Source: Actinomycetes bacterium (lineage in GTDB: Bacteria > Actinomycetota > Acidimicrobiia > IMCC26256 > PALSA-610). Taken from it: DNA of 40,897 bases. The position numbers were made by a program, and so were the translations under genes. The stretch is from contig JAODBJ010000129.1 in NCBI GenBank assembly GCA_025463905.1, forward strand, positions 1 to 40,897, given 5' to 3'. Every line of letters starts with the position of its first letter. Position 1 is the first letter of the stretch. This document shows positions 22,938 through 30,968 of this stretch, piece by piece. Below the pieces are notes generated by a model that saw nothing but the letters and a program-made list of their open reading frames with translations, searched no databases and was not told the DNA's origin.

Positions 22938-25586
22938 GTGGCCGCAGATAGCGCGCCGTTCGACGTTGCCGTGATCGGGGCCGGGGTCGTGGGCAGCGCG
23001 ATCGCGCGCTTGCTCGCGCAACACGACCTCTCGGTCTGCCTCCTCGAAGCGGGCCGCGACATCGGCGCGGGCACGAGTAAGGCGAACACCGCAATCCTGC
23101 ATACCGGCTTCGACGCCAAACCCGGCACCCTGGAGGCGCGACTCGTCGCGCGCGGACAGTCGTTGTTACGCGACTACGCGACGTCGGCGGGCATCGCGCT
23201 CGAGGCGACCGGCGCGCTTCTGGTCGCATGGAACGACGAGCAACAGGCGCGGCTGCCGATGCTCGCGCAACAGGCGGTCGCGAACGGCTACGACCGCACG
23301 GCACTCATTGATGCCGACGACGTGTATCGCCGGGAGCCGAACCTTGCGCGCGGCGCGACGGGAGGCCTGTCCGTTCCCGACGAAGCAATCATTGATCCCT
23401 GGGCCCCCGTGTTCGCGTTCGCGACGGAGGCCGTCGCGAACGGCGCGCGCCTGTTGCGCATGGCGCCGGTCGACGATCTCTCCGACGACGGCGAGCACTG
23501 GCGCCTGGTCACGCCGCGTGGAGCGGTGCGGACGCGCTTCGTCGTGAACGCGGCCGGATTGCGTGCCGATGAGATCGACCGGCGTCGTAACGTCGACCGT
23601 TTCACGGTGACGCCGCGCCGCGGCGAACTGATCGTGTTCGACAAACTCGCGCGCGGACTGCTCCAGCACATCGTGCTGCCCGTGCCCACGGCCACGACCA
23701 AGGGTGTGCTCGTCAGCCCGACGGTGTTCGGGAACGTACTGCTCGGGCCGACCGCCGAAGACATCCACGACAAGACCGACACGTCATCGACCCGCGCCGG
23801 TATCGACGCGCTGCTGGCGCAGGGTCGTCGAATCATGCCGGCGCTCGTCGCGCACGAGGTGACCGCGGTGTACGCCGGGCTTCGTGCCGCCACCGAATAC
23901 GCCGACTATCAAATCGCGCTCGATGCACCGGCACGGTTCGTGACGGTGGGTGGCATCCGTTCGACCGGTCTTACCGCCTCGATGGCGATCGCCGAGCATG
24001 TGCTCGCTCTCCTCGCTGAGGGCGGCCTCGACGCGCGCCCGCGCGCGCAACTCGAGCGCGTGCGCGTCGCGAATCTCGGCGAGGAACAACCCCGACCCGC
24101 GTTCGACCCCGATTGCATCGCGGCCGACCCGGAGTACGGGCGGATCGTCTGCCACTGCGAGCGGGTCAGCCGAGGGGAGATACGGGACGCGTGCGCGAGC
24201 ACCGTCGCGCCGTTCGACCTCGACGGCCTGCGCCGCCGAACGCGCGTGCTCATGGGTCGTTGCCAGGGCTTCTGGTGCGGCGCGAACGTGATCGACCTGC
24301 TGGCGACCGGCGGCCGGGCCGAGCCGAGCGTCCCGGCGCGCGCGGTGCCCCCATCGACCCACTACGACGTGCTCATCGTCGGGGGCGGTCCCGCGGGTCT
24401 CGCGGCCGCGACCGCGCTGCGGAAGCTTGGTGCCGGACGGGTCGCGGTGGTCGACCGTGAGGCGGAGCCCGGAGGTGTTGCGCGCCACGTGAATCACGCC
24501 GGCTACGGCCTACGCGACCTGCACCGCGTCATGCGCGGTCCCGCCTACGCGCGGGCGTGGACGGCCAAGGCCGAACGCGCCGGCGTCGAGGTGCTCACCG
24601 AAACGACGGTGACCGGTTGGCACGGCCCGGCGGTCGACCGCGCCCTCGAACTGACCTCGCCCGGTTCGCGCGTGCACGTTGCCGCGGACGCCATCGTGCT
24701 CGCGACGGGATGTCGGGAACGGCCGCGCGCCGCCCGGCTCGTGCCGGGCAGCCGGCCCGGCGGTGTGCTGACCACCGGATTGCTCCAACGCATGATCGAA
24801 GCGCGGCAGTGGGTGGGCACGAACGCGGTCGTGGTCGGTGCAGAGCATGTGAGCTATTCGGCCGTGCTCGCATTGCGTCATGCCGGCGTTCGCGTTGTCG
24901 CGATGGTCACGGAAGGCCCGCGCCACGAGTCGTTCGGCGCCTTCGCGCTCGCCGCCCGCTACAGCTGGCAAGTGCCGCTCTTCACGGGGACGCGCGTCGA
25001 ACAAATCTTCGGACGCAATCGCGTAACCGGTGTGCAGTTGTCCGGGTGGACCCGTCCACTCGAATGCGACACCGTTGTGTTCACCGGCGACTGGGTTGCC
25101 GACTACGAACTTGCAGTGCGCGCCGAACTGGCGCTCGACCCGGTTACGCGCGCACCACGCGTCGATACCGGACTCCGCACGTCGACGGCCGGCATCTTCG
25201 CCGCCGGCAACCTTCTGCACGGTGCACAAACCGCCGACGTCTGCGCGCTCGAAGGAAGCTTCGCCGCCGGCGCGGTGGCCTCGTGGCTCGACGGCGAAGC
25301 ATGGCCGTCGAAAGCGATCGACGTAACGCCGGAAGCGCCGTTCGCATGGGTGTCGCCCAACCGGTTCGTGCCTGGTCAGAACGCCGCGCCGCGCGGCGTC
25401 TTCCTCGCGGCGAGCGCGGAGTTCGTTCGCCGGGCGAATGTCGTCGTACGCCAGGGCGCCAACGTGTTGTGGACGCGCCGGCGGACGACACTGGTGCCGG
25501 CGCGCGCCATCGCGATCGACGACACGTGGCTGGAGAACGTCGACCCCGAGGGCGGTCGGGTGACGATCGGTACGAACCGCGGGTAG
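22938..25586 (+). CDS. GlpA-like / BFD [2Fe-2S] / FAD-disulfide-oxidoreductase fusion
   Basis: An 882-aa three-part protein. Residues about 8-375 are a DAO-type FAD domain (FDVAVIGAGVVGSAIARLLA, GTSKANTAILHTGFD, CLTASMAIAEH-like end) resembling glycerol-3-phosphate dehydrogenase GlpA/GlpO. Residues about 400-450 are a BFD-like [2Fe-2S] domain with Cys405-x-Cys407 and Cys442-x4-Cys447. Residues from about 476 are a second FAD domain (YDVLIVGGGPAGLAAATAL) ending near 800 with GIFAAGNLLHGAQTADV, then about 80 residues with VSPNRFVPGQ and ARAIAIDDTWLENVDPEGG. In many bacteria these parts are separate subunits. It should oxidise a polyol phosphate made by the adjacent kinase and pass electrons through the cluster to the second flavin. 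Last gene of the operon. Confidence 0.83.
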   Translation: MAADSAPFDVAVIGAGVVGSAIARLLAQHDLSVCLLEAGRDIGAGTSKANTAILHTGFDAKPGTLEARLVARGQSLLRDYATSAGIALEATGALLVAWNDEQQARLPMLAQQAVANGYDRTALIDADDVYRREPNLARGATGGLSVPDEAIIDPWAPVFAFATEAVANGARLLRMAPVDDLSDDGEHWRLVTPRGAVRTRFVVNAAGLRADEIDRRRNVDRFTVTPRRGELIVFDKLARGLLQHIVLPVPTATTKGVLVSPTVFGNVLLGPTAEDIHDKTDTSSTRAGIDALLAQGRRIMPALVAHEVTAVYAGLRAATEYADYQIALDAPARFVTVGGIRSTGLTASMAIAEHVLALLAEGGLDARPRAQLERVRVANLGEEQPRPAFDPDCIAADPEYGRIVCHCERVSRGEIRDACASTVAPFDLDGLRRRTRVLMGRCQGFWCGANVIDLLATGGRAEPSVPARAVPPSTHYDVLIVGGGPAGLAAATALRKLGAGRVAVVDREAEPGGVARHVNHAGYGLRDLHRVMRGPAYARAWTAKAERAGVEVLTETTVTGWHGPAVDRALELTSPGSRVHVAADAIVLATGCRERPRAARLVPGSRPGGVLTTGLLQRMIEARQWVGTNAVVVGAEHVSYSAVLALRHAGVRVVAMVTEGPRHESFGAFALAARYSWQVPLFTGTRVEQIFGRNRVTGVQLSGWTRPLECDTVVFTGDWVADYELAVRAELALDPVTRAPRVDTGLRTSTAGIFAAGNLLHGAQTADVCALEGSFAAGAVASWLDGEAWPSKAIDVTPEAPFAWVSPNRFVPGQNAAPRGVFLAASAEFVRRANVVVRQGANVLWTRRRTTLVPARAIAIDDTWLENVDPEGGRVTIGTNRG

Positions 25587-25589
25587 CGG

Positions 25590-26660
25590 CTACGGAACGA
25601 TCGGCGGGTAATAGTTCTCGGCGCCGATCTTCTTGATGTCTTCGTACCAGGAACCCTCGTACGCGTCGGTGTGACCTTGACGCACGGGGTCCTCGAAGTT
25701 CCACGCCTGGCGTTTGTAGGTCCAGTTGTCGGGTTGCAACCGGTGCGCCTCACTCCAGTGCCCGATCGCGGCCGCGTGATCACCGGTGCGGTGCAGGTAC
25801 TCACCGAGTTCGAAGTGCGCGGCCGCGGTTGCGGCACCAGTGGGACGGGGTTGGGACCGGCTGATGACCTCATCGGGTGACAGCGCGTACACGCTCCTCA
25901 CACCGCGCTCGACCCAGTCGCGCAACATCGTGACGTACACGTCGGGGTCGCTCTTGATCTTGCGTGCCTCTTCGAGAATTTGCGCGACGTCAGGCGGCAG
26001 CGTCGAGAGATCGATCGTCCGGAAGGACTCCGTCACCGGGTTCAGCCCCGGGTGCGCGGGCTCGACCGGCCGCACGATCATTCCCTCTTCGTCGATCCAC
26101 ACGCCGTTCGGCACGTTCACCACACCGAACAGTTCGTCGACCCGGTGAGTCGAGTCGATGAGCGACGGGTGATCCGGGTGCGCAGCTTCGATGAACGGAC
26201 GCGCGTCGTCGGGTTCGACGTCGAGCGCGACGGTCACGATCTCGAGGCCGAGTGGGTGCAATTCGGTGCGCAGTTCCTGCCACACGGGCAGGTCGAAGCG
26301 GCAGCCTCACCACGATGCCCAGGCGACCAGCAACACCTTCTGGCCGAGCAGGCTCGACAGGCGGAACGGGTTGCCGTGCGCGTCGGGCAGCACGAGTTCC
26401 GGTGCGCGCGCAGAGGTGAGGACGCGGCCAGTGACAGCCGTTTCGGGCCCGAGCGCCGTGAGCCCGTGTACCTCGTCGGCAACGACCGGCATGCCCAGCT
26501 TCTTCGCAACGACCGCGACGTCGATGCGCCCCTCATCCGCGTACGCGTCGGCGGGCAACGGCACGCACACCTCCGCCTTGCACGCGCCCTCGGGCTTCAC
26601 GTCCCAACCCGTGCGCGCATGAAACGCGTCCCGGTCGACCAGCGAACCTTCGACGATCAA
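25590..26660 (-). CDS. Probable selenocysteine-containing TlpA/redoxin-family protein
   Basis: Two adjacent frames in the same phase make one 356-aa protein if the TGA at 26307-26309 is read as selenocysteine (residue 118). Before it: a Cys-containing N-terminal region (EGACKAEVCVPLP), then APELVLPDAHGNPFRLSSLL and KVLLVAWASW, the standard approach to a thioredoxin-fold active site. After it: GCRFDLPVWQELRTEL and IVTVALDVEPDDARPFIEAA, then a TPR-like stretch (AHFELGEYLHRTGDHAAAIG). The TGA stands exactly where the first redox Cys is expected, and a SECIS-like hairpin follows. The start is TTG 26660 with AGGGAG upstream; GTG 26680 is possible. No signal peptide is seen. Alternatives: a nonsense mutation or a TGC-to-TGA read error. 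Its stop lies 3 bp from the convergent fusion gene's stop. Confidence 0.75.
26274..26309 (-). promoter_or_regulatory. Candidate bacterial SECIS element with its UGA
   Basis: In the mRNA (minus strand), the UGA codon (26309-26307) is followed after 14 nt by CCUGCC-CGUGU-GGCAGG (26292-26276), a perfect 6-bp stem with a 5-nt loop. A guanosine is the second loop base, 21 nt after the UGA. Upstream UUC can pair with GAA on the far side if GAC is bulged, lengthening the helix. Bacterial SECIS hairpins lie just downstream of the Sec codon and need a G at the start of the apical loop for SelB binding, so the geometry fits. Confidence 0.6.
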
Positions 26661-26687
26661 TCCCTGCTCCCTATGTTTCACCCGCCG

Positions 26688-26733
26688 GGTTGTTGCACTT
26701 ATGCCCCCGGACGGGAGCACAAGTGCAACAACC
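26688..26733. repeat. 46-bp palindrome between divergent genes
   Basis: GGTTGTTGCACTT (26688-26700) and its exact reverse complement (26721-26733) flank a 20-bp spacer that is itself partly palindromic (TGCCCCCG / CGGGAGCA). The geometry resembles the hairpin at 6621-6668, but the sequence differs. Unlike a terminator it sits between two divergent starts, the redoxin (26660) and the carboxyltransferase (26783). It could be a regulator site, a leader hairpin or a dispersed palindromic repeat. Confidence 0.6.
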
Positions 26734-26782
26734 GAGGCTGGGCTCTGGGACTCGTGTTCCACAGACTACGTAGGATCGCAAC

Positions 26783-28279
26783 GTGGCCGAGGGCGAGGTT
26801 CCGGGCGAGTGGGAACCGGCATTGGCAGATCTTGCCGAACGCCGGCTCGCGGCGCGAGCGATGGGCGGCGACGAACGCCTCGCGCGCCATCACGCCGCCG
26901 GGAAGCTCGACGCCCGAGGTCGCGTCGACGCCCTGCTCGACGCCGGTTCGTTCGTGGAGATCGGCACCCTCGTAGGCACGGTGCCGGCCGACGGGTTCGT
27001 CGCCGGCGCGGGCGAGATTGATGGCCGGCCCGTGATGGTGGGTGCAGAAGATTTCACGGTGCTCGGCGGCACGATCGGGAGCGGCAGCAACTCGAAGCGG
27101 TACCGCATTGCCGAACTCGCGCTGCGGGCGCGCGTGCCGCTCGTCATGCTTCTCGAAGGCGCGGGTTATCGCGGCGACTCGGGCCACGGTCGATCGCCCA
27201 CCGACCTCATCATGCAGGCGCAATGTTCGGGTTGCGTACCGATGGTCACGGCGGTGCTCGGTCCGTCGGCCGGGCACGGCGCGCTCATCGCACCGATCTC
27301 CGATTTCACTGTGATGACCGAAGCCGCCGCCATCTTCACCGCGGGTCCACCGGTCGTGCGCGTCTCGACCGGCGAGGAGGTGACCAAGGAGGACCTCGGC
27401 GGCCCTCGCGTCGCGGTCGGTGCCGGCCTCGTCCATAACGTTGCGGGAACCGACACCGACGCGCTCGCGCTCGTGCGCGCGTATCTGTCGTACTTCCCGG
27501 CCAGCGCATGGTCGTACCCGCCGCAACGTACCGAGGGTGATGTCGGCCCCCGTACCGTTGACGACATGCTCTCGATCGTGCCGCGGAACGGGCGCGCGAT
27601 TTACGACATGGGGCGCGTGCTTGATGCTGTGGTCGACGGCGGCGAATGGTTCGAGGTGCAACCGGGTTTCGGGCGGTCGATCCTGTGCGCGCTGGCGCGC
27701 ATCGGTGGGGAAGCGGTCGCGATCGTCGCCAACCAGCCGCGCGTGATCGCGGGGTCGATCGACGCGAGCGCGGCCGACAAGGCGGCGCATTTCATCACCG
27801 TGGCCGACTCCTTCCATCTCCCGCTCCTGTTTCTCGCCGACAACCCCGGCATGCTCCCCGGCACGAAGTCGGAGCAGGCGGGCGTGCTACGCAGCGGGGC
27901 GCGCATGTTCGTGGCCCAGACGCAGGCGACGACACCGAAAGTGCACGTGACGTTGCGCAAGGCGTACGGGTTCGGATCGATGGTGATGGCGCTCGTGGGA
28001 TTCGATCAGCAAGTCGCAACGTTCGCGTTTCCCGGTGCGACGCTGGGCGCAATGGGGGCCGGCGCGATGGGCGAGGCGTCAAAGGCCGACCCGGAACGCG
28101 CCGCCGAGCTGCGTCAGGCGGAACTCGACGCGGCCTACCGTTCGGCCGGCCACCTGGGCTTCGACGAGATCATCGATCCGCGCGAGACGCGCAATGCGGT
28201 CCTGCACGGCCTCGCCCTCGCTGCCTCGCGACGACAGGTGCCGGCGGAACCGGTCGCACGCACCGCGATCGTTCCGTAG
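26783..28279 (+). CDS. Acyl-CoA carboxylase carboxyltransferase (beta) subunit
   Basis: A 498-aa carboxyltransferase of the AccD/PccB/MccB family (PF01039). The N-terminus has the family's helical ERRLAARAMGGDERLARHHA and LDARGRVDALLDAGSFVEIG. Crotonase-type oxyanion segments appear in the first half (VPLVMLLEGAGYRGDSGHGR, PSAGHGALIAPISDF) and in the second (LLFLADNPGMLPGTKSEQAG, VTLRKAYGFGSMVMALVGFD). It transfers CO2 from carboxybiotin to an acyl-CoA, or the reverse in decarboxylases. No biotin-carboxylase or biotin-carrier gene adjoins it, so the partner must lie elsewhere. GTG 26783 is the likely start, with AGG about 9 nt upstream. The acyl-CoA substrate cannot be told. Confidence 0.87.
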   Translation: MAEGEVPGEWEPALADLAERRLAARAMGGDERLARHHAAGKLDARGRVDALLDAGSFVEIGTLVGTVPADGFVAGAGEIDGRPVMVGAEDFTVLGGTIGSGSNSKRYRIAELALRARVPLVMLLEGAGYRGDSGHGRSPTDLIMQAQCSGCVPMVTAVLGPSAGHGALIAPISDFTVMTEAAAIFTAGPPVVRVSTGEEVTKEDLGGPRVAVGAGLVHNVAGTDTDALALVRAYLSYFPASAWSYPPQRTEGDVGPRTVDDMLSIVPRNGRAIYDMGRVLDAVVDGGEWFEVQPGFGRSILCALARIGGEAVAIVANQPRVIAGSIDASAADKAAHFITVADSFHLPLLFLADNPGMLPGTKSEQAGVLRSGARMFVAQTQATTPKVHVTLRKAYGFGSMVMALVGFDQQVATFAFPGATLGAMGAGAMGEASKADPERAAELRQAELDAAYRSAGHLGFDEIIDPRETRNAVLHGLALAASRRQVPAEPVARTAIVP

Positions 28280-28304
28280 GCGCGCTTCTAGACTTCCGGC
28301 CAGG

Positions 28305-29165
28305 ATGCGGCCGCTGCGAGTTGGTACCTCTCGAACCAAGAGTCGCGGGGCGGTCGCGGTGGCGCTCGTCGCGCTCGTAGTGGTCGTCGCGCTCGTCACG
28401 ATCGAAGCGACGGCAGCGCCGACGCATCGAACCGAGGGGACGTCAACAACCGTCGACCGCACGCATCCGGTGCGACGCCCGCACGCCGGGCCTCCACGCA
28501 TCGTGATCGCCGGCGACTCGGCCAGCCTGACGCTCGGCTTCAACATCGATCCGGCGACGGCGCGCGAGGCGCAATGGAGTGGCGCGCAAAAGCTCGGCTG
28601 CGGGTTCATGCGAACCGGTACCGAACTGGGAGGGGTGCGCGACGACGCGCGGCACAATTGCGCCGGCATCACGCGGCACTGGGCGAACGTCGTCGCAGCG
28701 ACGAAACCCGATCTGGTCGTGATGATCGGCGGGTCGTGGGAGATGATCAATCAGATCGTGGGCGGTGTCGTGGTCGAGCCCGGCTCGGCGCCGTACGACG
28801 CCGCGTTACGGGCGGACGTCGAAGAGGCGGTTCAAGTGTTCTCGCGACACGGCGCACGGGTCGTGTTCACTGATATTCCGTGTTACGGCCCGTCGCATCT
28901 CTTGGGTGACGCCGAGCGCACCGACCCGGCGCGCCGGGTGGCGATCAACCGCGTGCTCGACGACGTCGCCGCGCACGACCACCGCCTCGAGGTGTTGCAC
29001 TGGTCCGACATCTTGTGTGCGTCCGGAACGTACCGGGAACGCATCAACGGCGTGCTCTTGCGGCCCGATGGCGTGCACTTCGACCCGGCCGGCGCCCACG
29101 AGATGTGGAAGTGGCTCGGTCCACGGCTCATCGAGCGTGCGCGTGCACGCCAGTTAGGTCTGTAG
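28305..29165 (+). CDS. Membrane-anchored or secreted SGNH-type hydrolase
   Basis: A 286-aa protein. An N-terminal basic segment (RPLRVGTSRTKSRG) and a hydrophobic helix (AVAVALVALVVVVALVTIEA) act as a signal anchor or signal peptide. A Thr/Pro-rich linker follows, then an SGNH domain: block I IVIAGDSASLTLGF (Ser72 nucleophile), a PDLVVMIGGSWEM block, and the C-terminal DGVHFDPAGAHEMW with the Asp-x-x-His pair. This matches the extracellular SGNH domains that accompany acyltransferases and act as O-acyl esterases or transferases on cell-surface glycans. A long in-frame extension upstream lies inside the carboxyltransferase gene and is not real. ATG 28305 is 25 bp after that gene. Confidence 0.78.
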   Translation: MRPLRVGTSRTKSRGAVAVALVALVVVVALVTIEATAAPTHRTEGTSTTVDRTHPVRRPHAGPPRIVIAGDSASLTLGFNIDPATAREAQWSGAQKLGCGFMRTGTELGGVRDDARHNCAGITRHWANVVAATKPDLVVMIGGSWEMINQIVGGVVVEPGSAPYDAALRADVEEAVQVFSRHGARVVFTDIPCYGPSHLLGDAERTDPARRVAINRVLDDVAAHDHRLEVLHWSDILCASGTYRERINGVLLRPDGVHFDPAGAHEMWKWLGPRLIERARARQLGL

Positions 29166-29175
29166 TTTGCGACCG

Positions 29176-30141
29176 ATGAGGCGGGTTGTAGCAGCAGTTG
29201 CGTTTGTGCTGGTGGTCGCCGCGTGTAGTTCGCCGGCAAGCAGTCGTTCGTCGGCGCCGCCATCGACTGCCGTCCCGTCTGCCACCGACGCGACGGTGCC
29301 CTCGGCATGCACACCGGCGCGCGTCGCGACGCCCGCCGTCGCTGCGCGCGTGTTCCGTTACGCCGGCCAAGATCGTTCGTACTTCCTCGCGTTGCCGGCG
29401 CGCTACGACGGGAGCCAGGCGTACCCGCTCGTGTTCGACTTCCACGGGTTCGCCGGACGTAAGGAAGCGCTCGAAGCGCTCACGCACATGGGCAAGAAGG
29501 GAACTGCGCGTGGCTTCATCGTCGTGACGCCGGATTCCCTCGAGAACCCGCCGCAGTGGAACATGTTCGGCAGTCCCGGCCAACCCGACGATTTCGGTTT
29601 CGTGCACGCGCTCGTCGCCGACCTCGAGCGCCGGCTGTGCATCGACCCGAAACGCGTGTACGCCGCCGGCCACTCGAACGGTTCGGCGTTCTCGGCCTTC
29701 CTCGTGTGCACGAAGCCGTATCTGTTCGCGGCGGTGGCCATGGTGTCGGCGACCACTCCCGCCGGATGTCCGAGCCGCGTGGCTCCGTCGGTGCTCGCGA
29801 TTGCCGGCACCGCGGATCCCCTTGTGCCGTACGCCGGTGGCTCCGTCGGTGGCTCGTCGGTGCAGATACCCGCGGCGCGCACGGTGATCGACGGCTATGC
29901 GAAGCGTTACGGCTGTGACCCGTCACCCAAACAGGATCAGGCCGCGAAGGGCGTCACGCGGCTTCGTTACCAACACTGCACCGGCGGGCTGGAAGTGGTG
30001 CTCGACACGGTTGTGGGTGGTACGCACTACTGGCCTGGTGGCGCCGACGCCGTGTCCGACCCGACCGATTCCGCGGCCGGGAAGACGTTCGCGGCCACCG
30101 ACGAGATTCTCGACTTCTTCGCCCGTCACCGCCGCCCGTAG
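29176..30141 (+). CDS. Lipoprotein esterase, LpqC / PHB-depolymerase-like
   Basis: A 321-aa lipoprotein. The signal peptide MRRVVAAVAFVLVVAAC ends in a lipobox with Cys17, followed by a Ser/Thr/Ala-rich linker. The alpha/beta hydrolase domain has YPLVFDFHGFAG (oxyanion region), the nucleophile elbow AAGHSNGSAFSAF, the acid in IAGTADPLVPYAGG and the base in VVGGTHYWPGG. This is the layout of the LpqC/feruloyl-esterase/polyhydroxybutyrate-depolymerase-like family. It should act outside the cell membrane on an ester substrate that is unknown. ATG 29176 is chosen over TTG 29167 because it starts the signal peptide. It follows the SGNH gene by 10 bp and is probably co-transcribed. Confidence 0.83.
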   Translation: MRRVVAAVAFVLVVAACSSPASSRSSAPPSTAVPSATDATVPSACTPARVATPAVAARVFRYAGQDRSYFLALPARYDGSQAYPLVFDFHGFAGRKEALEALTHMGKKGTARGFIVVTPDSLENPPQWNMFGSPGQPDDFGFVHALVADLERRLCIDPKRVYAAGHSNGSAFSAFLVCTKPYLFAAVAMVSATTPAGCPSRVAPSVLAIAGTADPLVPYAGGSVGGSSVQIPAARTVIDGYAKRYGCDPSPKQDQAAKGVTRLRYQHCTGGLEVVLDTVVGGTHYWPGGADAVSDPTDSAAGKTFAATDEILDFFARHRRP

Positions 30142-30162
30142 CGCGTCGGTTGCCCAGTGCCG

Positions 30163-30966
30163 CTAGTGGCCGGTGGCGCCGACGACGCCGTCGCTCAATC
30201 GTTGCGCGATGTAGACGGGCACGATCGACAACAACACCACGACGGTCGCGACAACGTTCACCAGCGGCAGGTTGTTCGGCCGGAACATGTTGTTGAAGAT
30301 CCACAGCGGGAGCGTCTCGAAGCCGGCGCCCGCAGTGAAGGTCGTGACGATGATCTCGTCGAATGAAAGCGCGAACGCGAGCAGTCCGCCGGCGACGAGC
30401 GCCGAGCGCATCAAGGGAAACGTGACGTAGCCGAAGGTTTGGAAGATGTCGGCACCGAGATCTGCCGAAGCCTCCTCCAGGCTCGGCGCAAGCCGGCGGA
30501 GGCGCGCGGCGACATTGTTGTAGACGATCACGATGCAAAACGTCGCGTGTGCCACGACCAGCGTGAAGAGCGAAAGATTCACGCCGACACGGTGGAAGCC
30601 CGAGTTCAATGCGATACCGGTGACGATGCCGGGAAGCGCGATTGGCAAGACCGCCATCAAACTCACCACGTTCCGTCCGAAGAAACGGTGGCGGGTGAGT
30701 GCGAACGAGGCGAGCGTTCCGAGAATCAGCGCGATCGTGGACGCGAGCAACGCAGTCTCGAGCGAGCGCACCAACGCGTCACGCGGTCCGGACGCGTGAG
30801 CGGCGGCTCGCCACCACTCGAGGGTGAAACCGCGCGGCGGCCATGCGTACGTTTTCGCGGTGTTTACGCTGAGACGCGCGATGTACGCGATGGGGAAGTA
30901 GAGCACGAGCAATACGAGGGCTGTGAACGCCCCGAGAACCGAACGCGCCAAGCGCGACACGTACAT
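30163..30966 (-). CDS. potC: ABC transporter permease, spermidine/putrescine type (PotC-like)
   Basis: A 267-aa inner-membrane permease with about six hydrophobic segments. It starts VSRLARSVLGAFTALVLLVL and contains the ABC-permease EAA-type loop EEASADLGADIFQTFGYVTF that contacts the ATPase. The pattern around it (MAVLPIALPGIVTGIAL, FALSFDEIIVTTFTAGAG, TLPLWIFNNMFRPNN) is typical of the PotC branch. It starts 2 nt after the PotB-like stop and is the last gene of the minus-strand transporter operon. The transported compound is not fixed by sequence; polyamines are the classical substrates, but close relatives take up other amines and amino-acid derivatives. Confidence 0.9.
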   Translation of the reverse strand: MYVSRLARSVLGAFTALVLLVLYFPIAYIARLSVNTAKTYAWPPRGFTLEWWRAAAHASGPRDALVRSLETALLASTIALILGTLASFALTRHRFFGRNVVSLMAVLPIALPGIVTGIALNSGFHRVGVNLSLFTLVVAHATFCIVIVYNNVAARLRRLAPSLEEASADLGADIFQTFGYVTFPLMRSALVAGGLLAFALSFDEIIVTTFTAGAGFETLPLWIFNNMFRPNNLPLVNVVATVVVLLSIVPVYIAQRLSDGVVGATGH

Positions 30967-30968
30967 CG

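Noticed and set aside
25590-26762. Two separate genes (151 and 231 aa) instead of one redoxin
   Set aside because: They are in the same frame, separated by one codon, and each half is an incomplete thioredoxin fold; the break falls exactly at the active site. No ribosome site precedes the second half.
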